Positions 38,110 through 46,528 of a stretch of DNA of 64,000 bases are shown piece after piece. The stretch lies in assembly GCF_018131185.1 (NCBI RefSeq), contig NZ_JAFCJE010000001.1, forward strand, positions 62,001-126,000, read 5' to 3'. Source of the DNA: Bradyrhizobium diazoefficiens. GTDB taxonomy: Bacteria > Pseudomonadota > Alphaproteobacteria > Rhizobiales > Xanthobacteraceae. The position numbers and the translations under genes are program-made. The stretch's first letter is position 1, and each line of letters starts with the position of its first letter. Under the pieces are notes generated by a model. It saw nothing but the letters and a program-made list of their open reading frames with translations. It ran no database searches and was not told the origin of the DNA.

Positions 38110-40011
38110 ATGACCACCTCCAACTCCAAATTCCGCAATACCAAGGAAGCGCCGACCGAGCCGTTCAAGCGCTCGGTCGCCTCCTGCCTGAAGGCGATCG
38201 CCAAGTCGCCGGAGCTCGACGTCTCCTTCGCCGCCGAGCGGCCCGGCCTTGCGCCGGGCAAGGCGCGGCTGCCGGAGCCGGCGCGCAAGATGACCAAGCG
38301 CGATGCCGCGATCGTGCGCGGCCATGCCGATTCCATCGCGCTCAAGATCGCCTGTCACGACGCCAAGCTGCATCGCAAGCTGATGCCGGGCAATCCGCAG
38401 GCGCGCGGCGTGTTCGAGGCGGTGGAGCAGGCCAGGGTCGAGGCGATCGGCGCGCGCCGCATGGCGGGCGTTGCGAAAAACCTCACCGCGATGCTCGACG
38501 ACCATTTCCATCGCGGCAAGTTCGACGAGATCACCGACCGCGCCGACGCGCCCCTGGCCGACGCGCTGGCGATGCTGGTGCGCGAGCGCCTCACCGGCAT
38601 GGCGCCGCCGACCGCCGCGAAGAAGATGGTCGATCTCTGGCGTCCGATTCTCGAAGACAAGATCGGCAAGCGGCTCGACCGGCTCGATACGCTGGTCGAG
38701 GACCAGACTCGGTTCGGCGATGCCGTGCACGACCTCTTGACCGCGCTCGAGCTCGGCGACGAGCGGAGCGCCGACAGCGAGGACGACGAGGACAACGACG
38801 AGAACCAGGACGGCGACAACGACCAGTCCGGCGCCGAAGGCTCGCCCGATTCCGACGCCGCCCAGGAGATGAGCGCCGACCAGGCGCAGGCGACGTCCGA
38901 GGAGATGAGCGAGAGCGCGATGGAAAGCGCGCAGGCCTCGACCTCCGACACGTTCGACGACGGCGAGCTCGGCGACGACGAGACGCCGGGCGAGGCGACG
39001 CGTCCGAACTCGCACGGCAAGAACGAGCCGCGCGGGCCGGAATACCACGCCTTCGCGCCGAAATTCGACGAGATCATCGCCGCCGAGGACCTCTGCGACC
39101 ATGACGAGCTGGAGCGCCTGCGCGCCTATCTCGACAAGCAGCTCGCGCATCTGCAGGGCATCGTCGCCCGGCTCGCCAACCGCCTGCAGCGCCGCCTGAT
39201 GGCGCAGCAGAACCGCGCCTGGGAGTTCGATCTCGAAGAGGGCATTTTGGACCCGGCGCGGCTGTCGCGCGTCGTCACCGATCCCTATCACCCGCTGTCC
39301 TTCATGCACGAGAAGGAGGCGACGTTCCGCGACACCGTGGTGACGCTGCTGCTCGACAATTCCGGCTCGATGCGCGGGCGGCCCATCACGGTCGCCGCCA
39401 CCTGCGCCGACATTCTCGCGCGCACGCTGGAGCGTTGCGGCGTCAAGGTCGAGATCCTGGGCTTCACCACGCGCGCCTGGAAGGGCGGGCAATCGCGCGA
39501 GGCGTGGCTTGCCGCCGGCAAGCCGGCCAATCCCGGCCGCCTCAACGATCTCCGCCACATCATCTACAAGTCGGCGGACGCGCCGTGGCGTCGTGCGCGA
39601 AAGAATCTCGGTCTGATGATGCGCGAGGGTCTCCTCAAGGAGAACATCGACGGCGAGGCGCTGGACTGGGCGCACAAGCGACTCTTGGGCCGGCCCGAGC
39701 AGCGCAAGATCCTGATGATGATCTCGGACGGTGCGCCGGTCGACGATTCCACGCTGTCGGTCAATCCCGGCAACTATCTCGAGCGGCATCTGCGCCACAT
39801 CATCGAGGAGATCGAGACCCGCTCGCCGGTCGAGCTGATCGCGATCGGCATCGGCCATGACGTAACGCGCTATTACCGCCGCGCCGTGACGATCGTGGAT
39901 GCCGAAGAACTCGGCGGCGCCATCACCGAAAAGCTCGCCGAGCTCTTCAGCGAGACCAACACCGTACCCACGCAAGCGGCCGGTCGCCCGCGACGTAAAT
40001 TGCATTCGTGA
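38110..40011 (+). CDS. cobT: Aerobic cobaltochelatase subunit CobT
   Basis: This 633-residue protein forms the second ring of the cobaltochelatase with CobS. It has a helical N-terminal region, a strongly acidic low-complexity centre (residues about 215-300, rich in Asp/Glu/Ser), and a C-terminal von Willebrand A domain with an intact MIDAS signature DNSGSM ([15 protein letters not shown]) and later [11 protein letters not shown]. Length and layout match CobT of Alphaproteobacteria. The stop overlaps the next gene's GTG. Confidence 0.97.
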   Translation: MTTSNSKFRNTKEAPTEPFKRSVASCLKAIAKSPELDVSFAAERPGLAPGKARLPEPARKMTKRDAAIVRGHADSIALKIACHDAKLHRKLMPGNPQARGVFEAVEQARVEAIGARRMAGVAKNLTAMLDDHFHRGKFDEITDRADAPLADALAMLVRERLTGMAPPTAAKKMVDLWRPILEDKIGKRLDRLDTLVEDQTRFGDAVHDLLTALELGDERSADSEDDEDNDENQDGDNDQSGAEGSPDSDAAQEMSADQAQATSEEMSESAMESAQASTSDTFDDGELGDDETPGEATRPNSHGKNEPRGPEYHAFAPKFDEIIAAEDLCDHDELERLRAYLDKQLAHLQGIVARLANRLQRRLMAQQNRAWEFDLEEGILDPARLSRVVTDPYHPLSFMHEKEATFRDTVVTLLLDNSGSMRGRPITVAATCADILARTLERCGVKVEILGFTTRAWKGGQSREAWLAAGKPANPGRLNDLRHIIYKSADAPWRRARKNLGLMMREGLLKENIDGEALDWAHKRLLGRPEQRKILMMISDGAPVDDSTLSVNPGNYLERHLRHIIEEIETRSPVELIAIGIGHDVTRYYRRAVTIVDAEELGGAITEKLAELFSETNTVPTQAAGRPRRKLHS

Positions 40012-41078
40012 GCACGCACACATCCCGCCGCAGCTTTCTCAGGTACGCTGCGGCGGGATTTTCCACTCTCGCAGCCTCTCGCTTGGCGCAGGCGCAAGCC
40101 GTCGCCGAGCCGCCGCCGCGCGCGCTTCAGATCGAGAACGCCGTCACGGCGCCCGTCAGCATCGAGGTCAACGCGCGCGCCATTCCCAATTTCGAGCCGC
40201 GTGACCGCACGCGCTCGCGGTTCGGCTCGCTGGACTATCGCAGCGGCCTGGTGCTGACCTCGCCTTTTCGCGGCTTCGGCGGATTGTCCGGCATCCGGCT
40301 GGATGCCAGGGGCGAGCGCTTCCTCGCGGTCTCCGACCAGGGCGGCTGGTTCACCGGCCGCATCCGTTATTCCGGCCGCAACATGGCCGGCCTCGACGAC
40401 GTCGAGGCCGCGCCGCTGCTGGGCGCGGAGGGGCGGCCGATCACGGAAAAACGCCTGTGGTGGGATTCGGAAGCGATCGCGCGCGACGGCAATGCCGTCT
40501 ATGTCGGGCTCGAGCGCGTCAACCAGATCCTGCGCTATGATTTTTCCAAGGGCGGCACGGCTGCGCGCGGCGAGGTAATGCCGGTGCCGGCGGGCGTGCG
40601 CAAGCTGCCCTCCAACAAGGGGCTGGAGGCGCTGGTCGTCGTGCCCAAGGGCCAACCGCTCGCGGGCACCTTGATCGCCTTCTCCGAGCGCGGGCTGGAC
40701 GCCGACGGCAATCTCACGGCGTTCCTGATCGGCGGGCCCACGCCCGGCCAGTTCAGCGTGCGCCGCATCGAGAAATACGACATCAGCGATGCGGTGCTGC
40801 TGCCCTCCGGCGAGCTCCTGATCCTCGAGCGCAAATTCTCCTGGTTCACCGGCGTCAACATCCGCATCCGCTCGATCCCGCTGAAGTCGATCACGCCGGG
40901 CGCGCTGGCCGACGGCCCCGTGCTGTTCCTCGCCGATCTCGGCCACGAGATCGACAACATGGAAGGCATCGACGCCCACGTCACGCCGGACGGCGAGACC
41001 GTGCTGACACTGATCTCCGACGACAATTTCTCGATGCTGCAGCGGACCCTGCTGCTTCAGTTCACGTTGGCGGAGTAG
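40008..41078 (+). CDS. Tat-exported esterase-like protein of the phytase family
   Basis: A 356-residue protein with a twin-arginine signal ([18 protein letters not shown]) and Ala-x-Ala near residue 31. The mature part matches the Phytase-like family (PF13449; esterase-like beta-propeller), with [43 protein letters not shown] and [27 protein letters not shown]. Starts with GTG at 40008, overlapping the cobT stop, so it is translationally coupled to cobT. The coupling to cobalamin synthesis has no obvious reason and may only reflect gene order. Substrate unknown. Confidence 0.85.
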   Translation: MSTHTSRRSFLRYAAAGFSTLAASRLAQAQAVAEPPPRALQIENAVTAPVSIEVNARAIPNFEPRDRTRSRFGSLDYRSGLVLTSPFRGFGGLSGIRLDARGERFLAVSDQGGWFTGRIRYSGRNMAGLDDVEAAPLLGAEGRPITEKRLWWDSEAIARDGNAVYVGLERVNQILRYDFSKGGTAARGEVMPVPAGVRKLPSNKGLEALVVVPKGQPLAGTLIAFSERGLDADGNLTAFLIGGPTPGQFSVRRIEKYDISDAVLLPSGELLILERKFSWFTGVNIRIRSIPLKSITPGALADGPVLFLADLGHEIDNMEGIDAHVTPDGETVLTLISDDNFSMLQRTLLLQFTLAE

Positions 41079-41102
41079 GGCGCGCTGTAGCGCAATCTAC
41101 GC

Positions 41103-41229
41103 CGTCGTCCCTGCGAACGCAGGGACCCATACCGCGTGATCCATCGTTGCGGATGGCAGAAGTACCGAACGTCCAGTCTTCGCCAAACTCCTTCCTGTGG
41201 TTATGGGTCCCTGCGCACGCAGGGACGAC
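41103..41229 (+). repeat. Interspersed palindromic repeat family, copy B
   Basis: Same orientation as copy A: left hairpin GTCCCTGCGAACGCAGGGAC followed by CCATACCGCG, right end CTGTGGTTATGGGTCCCTGC...GCAGGGACGAC. Interior words AGTCTTCGCCAAACTCC recur inverted in copy C. The remainder of 41079-41373 has no gene. Confidence 0.75.
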
Positions 41230-41373
41230 AGCTGATGTGACGCGCGATCCCCTGCCCATCCGGCGCGCAATGCATCCCACCGCTATCCCCCATTCCCGTT
41301 GCGCGCCTAGCAATCCGCGCATCCCTCACTACACTTCCGTCATTGCCCCTCTCATCCCCCCGGAACTCCCCGC

Positions 41374-42486
41374 ATGTCCGTCCTGTTTTCCCCGATCAAG
41401 CTGCGCGGCCTGACGCTGTCGAACCGCCTCGTGGTGTCGCCGATGTGCCAGTATTCGGCCGACGACGGCGCCGCCACCGACTGGCACTTCACCCACATCA
41501 ACAATCTCAGCCTGTCGGGCGCGGCGATGTTCTGCATCGAGGCGACCCATGTCGAGGCGATCGGCCGCATCACGCCGGGCTGTCTCGGGCTCTACAGCGA
41601 TGCGTGCGAGGCGGCGTTGAAGCCGATCCTCAATTCGGTGCGCCGCTATTCCTCCACCGCGATCGCGATGCAGCTCGCCCATGCCGGCCGCAAGGCCTCG
41701 AGCGCGCGGCCCTGGGACGGCGGCCAGCTGATCCCGGCTGACCAGGGCGGCTGGCAGACGGTCGGCCCGTCGGCGGTGCCGCACAAGGAGGGCGAGGCCG
41801 CCCCGCTCGCGCTCGATGCCGCGGGCCTGAAGCGCATCCGAAAGGCCTTCGTCGACGGCGCCAGGCGCGCTGCGCGGCTCGGCATCGACGCCATCGAGGT
41901 CCATGGCGCGCACGGCTATCTCCTGCATCAATTCCTGTCGCCGATCTCCAACAAGCGCACCGACGAATATGGCGGCAGCCTCGAGAACCGCATGCGCTTC
42001 CCGCTCGAAGTGTTCGATGCCGTGCGCGCGGCTTTTCCGGATGACAGGCCCGTGGGCATGCGGGTGTCGTCGACCGACTGGGTCGAGGGCGGCTGGGATC
42101 TGGCGCAGACGATCGAATTCGCCAGGGCGCTCAAGGCGCGTGGCGTCGACTGGATCGACGCCTCCTCCGGCGGCGTCTCGCCGCTGCAGAAGATCCCGCT
42201 CGGCCCCGGCTATCAGGTGCAGTTCGCAGACGCGATCCGCCGCGAGACCGGCTTGCCCACCATCGCCGTCGGCCTCATCACCGAAGGCAAGCAGGCCGAG
42301 GAGATCGTCGCATCCGGCAAGGCCGACATGGTCGCGCTCGCCCGCGGCATGCTCTACGATCCGCGCTGGGCCTGGCACGCCGCCGCCGAGCTCGGCGGCG
42401 AGGTCGAAGCCCCGCCGCAATATTGGCGCTCGCAGCCGTCCACGCAAAAGGCGCTGTTCGGCAAGACCACGTTCGGCGCGCGGTGA
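41374..42486 (+). CDS. NADH:flavin oxidoreductase / old yellow enzyme, YqjM-like
   Basis: A 370-residue FMN-dependent ene-reductase with a TIM-barrel fold. It has the OYE landmarks SPIKLRGLTLSNRLVVSPMCQYSADDG (the Cys characteristic of YqjM-type enzymes), QLAHAGRKAS, EVHGAHGYLLHQFLSPISNKRTDEYGGS with the His-x-x-His substrate pair, and the C-terminal phosphate site VGLITEG...ARGMLYDPRWAWHAA. It probably reduces activated C=C bonds; the physiological substrate is unknown. It stands alone between repeat-bearing gaps. Confidence 0.93.
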   Translation: MSVLFSPIKLRGLTLSNRLVVSPMCQYSADDGAATDWHFTHINNLSLSGAAMFCIEATHVEAIGRITPGCLGLYSDACEAALKPILNSVRRYSSTAIAMQLAHAGRKASSARPWDGGQLIPADQGGWQTVGPSAVPHKEGEAAPLALDAAGLKRIRKAFVDGARRAARLGIDAIEVHGAHGYLLHQFLSPISNKRTDEYGGSLENRMRFPLEVFDAVRAAFPDDRPVGMRVSSTDWVEGGWDLAQTIEFARALKARGVDWIDASSGGVSPLQKIPLGPGYQVQFADAIRRETGLPTIAVGLITEGKQAEEIVASGKADMVALARGMLYDPRWAWHAAAELGGEVEAPPQYWRSQPSTQKALFGKTTFGAR

Positions 42487-42540
42487 GGGCGCCGCGTCGC
42501 GCGCACTGCGCGTATAGCGCGATGCGGGCGCCACATACTC

Positions 42541-42628
42541 CGTCATTGCGAGGAGCCCTTGCGACGCAGCAATCCGGAATCCCTCCGCCGGGACATCCCT
42601 GGATTGCTTCGCTGCGCTCGCAATGACG
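42541..42628. repeat. CGTCATTGCGAG-type inverted repeat
   Basis: CGTCATTGCGAGGAGC at the left and GCGCTCGCAATGACG at the right are inverted copies, with GCAATCC/GGATTGC pairs inside. This is a common interspersed element in Bradyrhizobium and Rhodopseudomonas. It lies in the 264-base gap before the small membrane protein. Confidence 0.7.
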
Positions 42629-42750
42629 GTTTTGGCAGGTGTGCCCCATAGCCACCACTTCCCCCCTCCCGCCTCCGTAAACCTCCCCAGCTTCCACCCT
42701 GCGCAAAACTGGCCTAACCTCCGTCTCCCCAATTCTTCACGAGGCCCGCC

Positions 42751-43158
42751 ATGCGTTTTGGTGCTCGCAAAACCGCTCACATCTTCGAGCGCGTCGGCCT
42801 TGCGATGGCGGGCGCCGCGTGCGGGCTGTTCGTCGGCGCTTATGTGGGATCGGCGATCCCGCAACTCACCACGCAGGGCTTCCTGCTGCTGATGATGCTG
42901 CTCGGCTTCGTCGGCTTCTATCTCGGCATCGACACGCCGCAATTGCCGTTCGACGATGCGCACAGCCAGATCGACGCCGCCGAATTGATGAGCTCCGCCG
43001 GCACGCTGTGCGCCACGCTCACCGCCTTCATCTCCGTCCTCGTCATCGTGCTCCGGCTCGATCCGCATGTGAGCTGGACCTGGCTCGTCTTCTTCCTCTG
43101 GATCGCCGGCGTCACCATGCAGATCGTCGCGGGCGCGAAGGCCAGGATGCGGAAGTAG
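42751..43158 (+). CDS. Small multi-span membrane protein, 135 residues
   Basis: Not a family I recognise. About four hydrophobic segments are visible: GLAMAGAACGLFVGAYVG, LLLMMLLGFVGFYLGI, GTLCATLTAFISVLVIVL and WLVFFLWIAGVTMQIVAG. A short acidic loop (PQLPFDDAHSQIDAAEL) separates the first and second pairs. The basic ends (MRFGARK; KARMRK) suggest both termini are cytoplasmic. ATG at 42751. No operon partner. Confidence 0.75.
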   Translation: MRFGARKTAHIFERVGLAMAGAACGLFVGAYVGSAIPQLTTQGFLLLMMLLGFVGFYLGIDTPQLPFDDAHSQIDAAELMSSAGTLCATLTAFISVLVIVLRLDPHVSWTWLVFFLWIAGVTMQIVAGAKARMRK

Positions 43159-43202
43159 GGACTGCGAGTGGTCCGGGAGATATCGCCGCGAGCACAGTGC
43201 GT

Positions 43203-43358
43203 TCCCTCCCCCCTTGCGGGGGAGGGCTAGGGAGAGGGGTAGCCACACGGCGTGCTCTATCGAACGAGGCGAGACTTCGTTGTCGCTTCTCGCTCATGAC
43301 GAGCACCATTTGCTGGGCCACCCCTCTCCCCAACCCTCCCCCGCAAGGGGGGAGGGAG
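43203..43358. repeat. Long inverted repeat flanking PilZ gene, downstream side
   Basis: The arms TCCCTCCCCCCTTGCGGGGG and CCCCCGCAAGGGGGGAGGGA lie about 115 bases apart; the inner words CTAGGGAGAGGGGTAGCCAC and TGGGCCACCCCTCTCCC also face each other. The element sits between convergent genes. Confidence 0.65.
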
Positions 43359-43409
43359 CCGGGTGGCGTGCGTGGTGCCACCTTTGCCGAGCAGCGAGAA
43401 AATCGCTCT

Positions 43410-43655
43410 CTAGAACACCACGCCCACCCGGGTGCCGCGCTTCCACGCGATGCGGCAGCGCTTCTTGGTGTTGACGTGCAACAGCTCGAAACGATCGGGA
43501 ATGCTCACCTGGCCGCCGAGATCGACGCAGGCCCCGCCGGGCGAATAGTCGATCAGCGTGCAGTTGATGGCCGGGGCGCGCGCGTCGGTGATGATCTTGG
43601 CCTGGCGGGACACCAGCCCCGCCGGTTTCACGCGGGCATATTTGCGCGGATACAT
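43410..43655 (-). CDS. Minimal PilZ-domain protein
   Basis: An 81-residue product starting at ATG 43655 (MYPRKYARVKPAGL). It shows the PilZ pattern: an N-terminal RKYARVKP stretch standing in for the RxxxR c-di-GMP motif, and DYSPGGACVDLGG matching the (D/N)xSxxG motif. It therefore probably binds cyclic di-GMP, though the RxxxR spacing should be checked. It is a stand-alone domain with no effector module. Long inverted repeats lie on both sides (43203-43358 and 43798-43968). Confidence 0.8.
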   Translation of the reverse strand: MYPRKYARVKPAGLVSRQAKIITDARAPAINCTLIDYSPGGACVDLGGQVSIPDRFELLHVNTKKRCRIAWKRGTRVGVVF

Positions 43656-43797
43656 TGGCACTCTCCTCCAATGCCGCAGGAACCGCGGCGGATGATCTGT
43701 CCCAATCATGGGCAGCAGATCATGCGATCCGGCTAAAGCGCGCCGAAGAATTTTAATGAAAAGTAGCGGCGAAGAAGGAAAGCGGCGGTAGCGGGCC

Positions 43798-43968
43798 ACC
43801 CTCCCCTGGAGGGGGAGGGTCGATTCACAGCGAGCGCAGCGAGATGTGAAGCGGGGTGGGGTGATCTCTCGGCACGGGCAGTGCGGCGGCGGAGAGACCG
43901 TCACCCCACCCCGTCTTCCATTTCGCTGCGCTCAATGCGAGCCGACCCTCCCCCTCCAGGGGAGGGTA
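43798..43968. repeat. Long inverted repeat, upstream side of the PilZ gene
   Basis: ACCCTCCCCTGGAGGGGGAG and CTCCCCCTCCAGGGGAGGGT are near-perfect inverted ends; AGCGGGGTGGGGTGA and TCACCCCACCCCG pair inside. The gap 43656-43988 contains nothing else I can support. Confidence 0.7.
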
Positions 43969-43988
43969 AGAGAGAGCGCGCTTCACCA

Positions 43989-45308
43989 TCACCCCGTCAC
44001 GATCTCCTCCGCCGCCAGCTCCACCCTAGGCCCCACCGGCATCGGCACCGTCACATACTCCTTCGGCATGTTCACCGGCCGGTAATCCGGCTCCACGGCC
44101 ATCCGCTTCAACACGCTCTCATGCACATGCGCGCCTTCGGGGATGACGCGCGGCTCGCAATCGGGAATGTAGAAGCCGAAATAAACTTTCCGCTCCGGCC
44201 ACTCCTTGTACTTCGCGCTCTTCGGCAAATACTCCAGCAGCCGCCAGCCCGCCGTCATCGAATCGTGCAGCACGCCCGTCTTGCCCGTGTAGGCCGGCTC
44301 GACATATTGAAACGGCGAGTTCTTGCGCTGGATGCCCCAGGCGAGCTGCTTGATGGTCGCCGGGTTGAAGTTCAGCCCCGCCTTCTCCGCCTCCTCGATC
44401 ATCCAGAGCAGCGGATATTTGGAGTCCCCGCTCTCGGCTTCCGGATAGCCGCCGCCGACGTCGCTGTGCACGCCGGCGAACCACACCTGCAGAATGTCCT
44501 GCGGCACCTTCTTTTCATCAGGGACATAGCGGTTGCTCCAGAACTCCTGCGGCTGTTCGTACTTCTTGAGGCGGAACATGCAGCGCCGCTCGTCGATCGC
44601 GATCGCCTGCCGGAAGATCCTGACGCTCGGGTTGCGCAGCGTGAAGGCGAGCTCCTCCAGGCTCGGCCAGAACAGCCGGTCGGCGCGCGGCACGATCACG
44701 CTCGCCACCGTGTCCCACACGCCGATGAAATGGATGGTCGGCCAGCGCGTCGAGGTGATGCGCGCGAACTGCGCGGCGAGGTCGAACGCGTCCTTCGGCA
44801 GCGGCCCCTGCTCGTCGAAAGCGACGTTCGCCGAGTCCTCAATGTCGTTGCCGCGCCCGGTGCCGGAATATTGCTTGTAGGCGACGAGGCCCGAGCCTGC
44901 GAGGTTTGCCTGCTCCGGCCTGATCAGCCCGATCTTGTGGATCAGCCCCGCCAGCACGCGAACCGTATAGGCCCCGCGCGAAAAGCCGAACAGATAGATC
45001 TTGTCGCCCGGCGCGTAATGCTGAACCAGGAAGCAATAGGCCGAGAGCACGTTGTCATCGAGCCCGTAGCCGGTGGCGAGCCCCAGCACCAGATTGATAT
45101 TGGCCTTGAGGCGATGCCACGTCGTCGGCTCCGTCACCGTGCCGACCCCGGGATCGTAAAACACCATCTGCCGCGGCTGCGTCTTGTCGGTCTTGCGCAG
45201 GCAGCGATACAGCTTCAGGACGTTGGAGATGTTCTCCGAGATCTCGTTGCCGGTGCCGTCACAGCAGATGACGAGGTTTTTGGGCTCGGGTTTGTGCGCC
45301 TGCTCCAC
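43989..45308 (-). CDS. DUF2235-family alpha/beta hydrolase
   Basis: A 439-residue soluble protein. The N terminus has LVICCDGTGNEISENISNV and the nucleophile elbow is LFGFSRGAYTVRVLAGL (G-F-S-R-G), the hallmark of DUF2235. The family includes type VI secretion phospholipase effectors such as Tle1, but most chromosomal members have unknown roles. No signal peptide and no secretion genes are adjacent. It directly abuts the accessory island at 45388 and reads in the same direction, 80 bases beyond it. Confidence 0.88.
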   Translation of the reverse strand: MEQAHKPEPKNLVICCDGTGNEISENISNVLKLYRCLRKTDKTQPRQMVFYDPGVGTVTEPTTWHRLKANINLVLGLATGYGLDDNVLSAYCFLVQHYAPGDKIYLFGFSRGAYTVRVLAGLIHKIGLIRPEQANLAGSGLVAYKQYSGTGRGNDIEDSANVAFDEQGPLPKDAFDLAAQFARITSTRWPTIHFIGVWDTVASVIVPRADRLFWPSLEELAFTLRNPSVRIFRQAIAIDERRCMFRLKKYEQPQEFWSNRYVPDEKKVPQDILQVWFAGVHSDVGGGYPEAESGDSKYPLLWMIEEAEKAGLNFNPATIKQLAWGIQRKNSPFQYVEPAYTGKTGVLHDSMTAGWRLLEYLPKSAKYKEWPERKVYFGFYIPDCEPRVIPEGAHVHESVLKRMAVEPDYRPVNMPKEYVTVPMPVGPRVELAAEEIVTG

Positions 45309-45387
45309 GGTATGCCCCTCCGGGTGATGCTACCGGGGCGAGTATAGCGCAAATGAGCTTGGAGTGAGTAGTCGCAGTTAAAAGTCT

Positions 45388-45768
45388 CTATGGAGATTCT
45401 TTCGCCAGGAATGTTATGAGTTTCCGCGTCAGCTTTTCGGGATCGAACGTTTCGCACTCCCAAACGACGAGGATGCGCCAACCAAGCTGCTTGAGGTTGG
45501 TGATGGCGGTCCTATCCCGCTCTACATTTCTTGCGAATTTGTCTTTCCAGTACAGACTGCGCGTTTTTGGCGTGGTTGTTCGTACGCAACCAGGATGTCT
45601 ATGCCAAAAACAACCATGAACAAAGATTGCTTGTCGATTTTTCCGAATAACAATGTCCGGCGTCCCCGGAAGATCTCGTTGATGGAGGCGGAAGCGATAG
45701 CCCAATCGGTGGACCGCACTTCTTACTAGCAATTCGGGCCTGGAGTTCTTGCTTTTCACAAGGGCCAT
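45388..45768 (-). CDS. vsr: Very short patch repair (Vsr) endonuclease
   Basis: Vsr nicks 5' of the mismatched T in T:G pairs produced by deamination of 5-methylcytosine. Catalytic residues are seen as Asp38 (PGTPDIVI), His51 (FVHGCFWHRH) and His56, with the same spacing as Asp51/His64/His69 of E. coli Vsr. From the ATG at 45768 the product is 126 residues, about 13 shorter at the N terminus than expected. Homology continues upstream in frame (AVSARRSAL) to an ATC codon at 45804. It is the last gene of the minus-strand island operon; a C5 methyltransferase is in the same island. Confidence 0.9.
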   Translation of the reverse strand: MALVKSKNSRPELLVRSAVHRLGYRFRLHQRDLPGTPDIVIRKNRQAIFVHGCFWHRHPGCVRTTTPKTRSLYWKDKFARNVERDRTAITNLKQLGWRILVVWECETFDPEKLTRKLITFLAKESP

Positions 45769-45817
45769 GAGGGCAGATCGGCGCGCCGAGACGGCACCGA
45801 CGATTTTCCGAGGTCGA

Positions 45818-46522
45818 CTAGGCAGGATATAGCTCCAGTGGTGTGGCGGGAGAATTCTGCAAAGATATGAGAGCCGGATCGCTGGATCGGACCCAATCTT
45901 GATATCGCGTGAACAATGCTACTAGGCGCTTTCTTTGATTAACTGGAAACTTCTTCAGTTCGCTGACAAATTTCGCCTCGACGCGGGATTGCCGCCACGT
46001 CGTTTGAAATAGCTCCATCAACGTAAATTCTAAAACATCAAGGGGATGCGCAAAGATAGAGTGTAGTCGGGGAATGCCAGCGATAGGACCATCAAACTGT
46101 ACATGCAGGACGGGATGCCCCGCAGCGTCAGGATGTATGTCGAAATGATAAAGCGTCATCCCTTCTCCATCGTCCCAACTTAGCTTCACTTCAGTGGCGC
46201 CCGTCCGAATAATCATTCGATTATCGTCTGCTTCATCAAGAAAGCCCGAAAAATCGAATGATATCTGCGCCATCATCTTTTTTGCTCGGTCTTTCGGCCC
46301 CCGATGGCTGTTGCTCACCTCCGTTAATATGGAGCCTCCGGTCCCTATGGTAGTGCTCCACCTCAACTTACGATCTTCTCGCGTCCTTGCGTCAGCTGCG
46401 GCGTTCACTAACTGACGCTCGAGTTCGGCAAGCCGTTGATGATTACGAAGGAATGATTTTGCTGCCTTGCCAAAGGCGGTTAGGTCTGCCCGCATCAAGC
46501 GGATATCGATGACTACAGCCAT
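45818..46522 (-). CDS. Orphan protein of the methylation/defence island, 234 residues
   Basis: I cannot assign a family. The first 60 residues are helical and charged (FGKAAKSFLRNHQRLAELERQLVNAAADART). The middle has a beta-rich part (TEVKLSWDDGEGMTLYHFDIHPDAAGHPVLHVQFDG) with several His, followed by PRLHSIFAHPLDVLEFTLMELF and a helical end. It lies six bases after the receiver-like gene and 49 before the Vsr ATG, so it is clearly in the operon. It could be a nuclease, an adaptor or a toxin; no PD-(D/E)xK or HNH motif is evident. Confidence 0.82.
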   Translation of the reverse strand: MAVVIDIRLMRADLTAFGKAAKSFLRNHQRLAELERQLVNAAADARTREDRKLRWSTTIGTGGSILTEVSNSHRGPKDRAKKMMAQISFDFSGFLDEADDNRMIIRTGATEVKLSWDDGEGMTLYHFDIHPDAAGHPVLHVQFDGPIAGIPRLHSIFAHPLDVLEFTLMELFQTTWRQSRVEAKFVSELKKFPVNQRKRLVALFTRYQDWVRSSDPALISLQNSPATPLELYPA

Positions 46523-46528
46523 GTTGAC

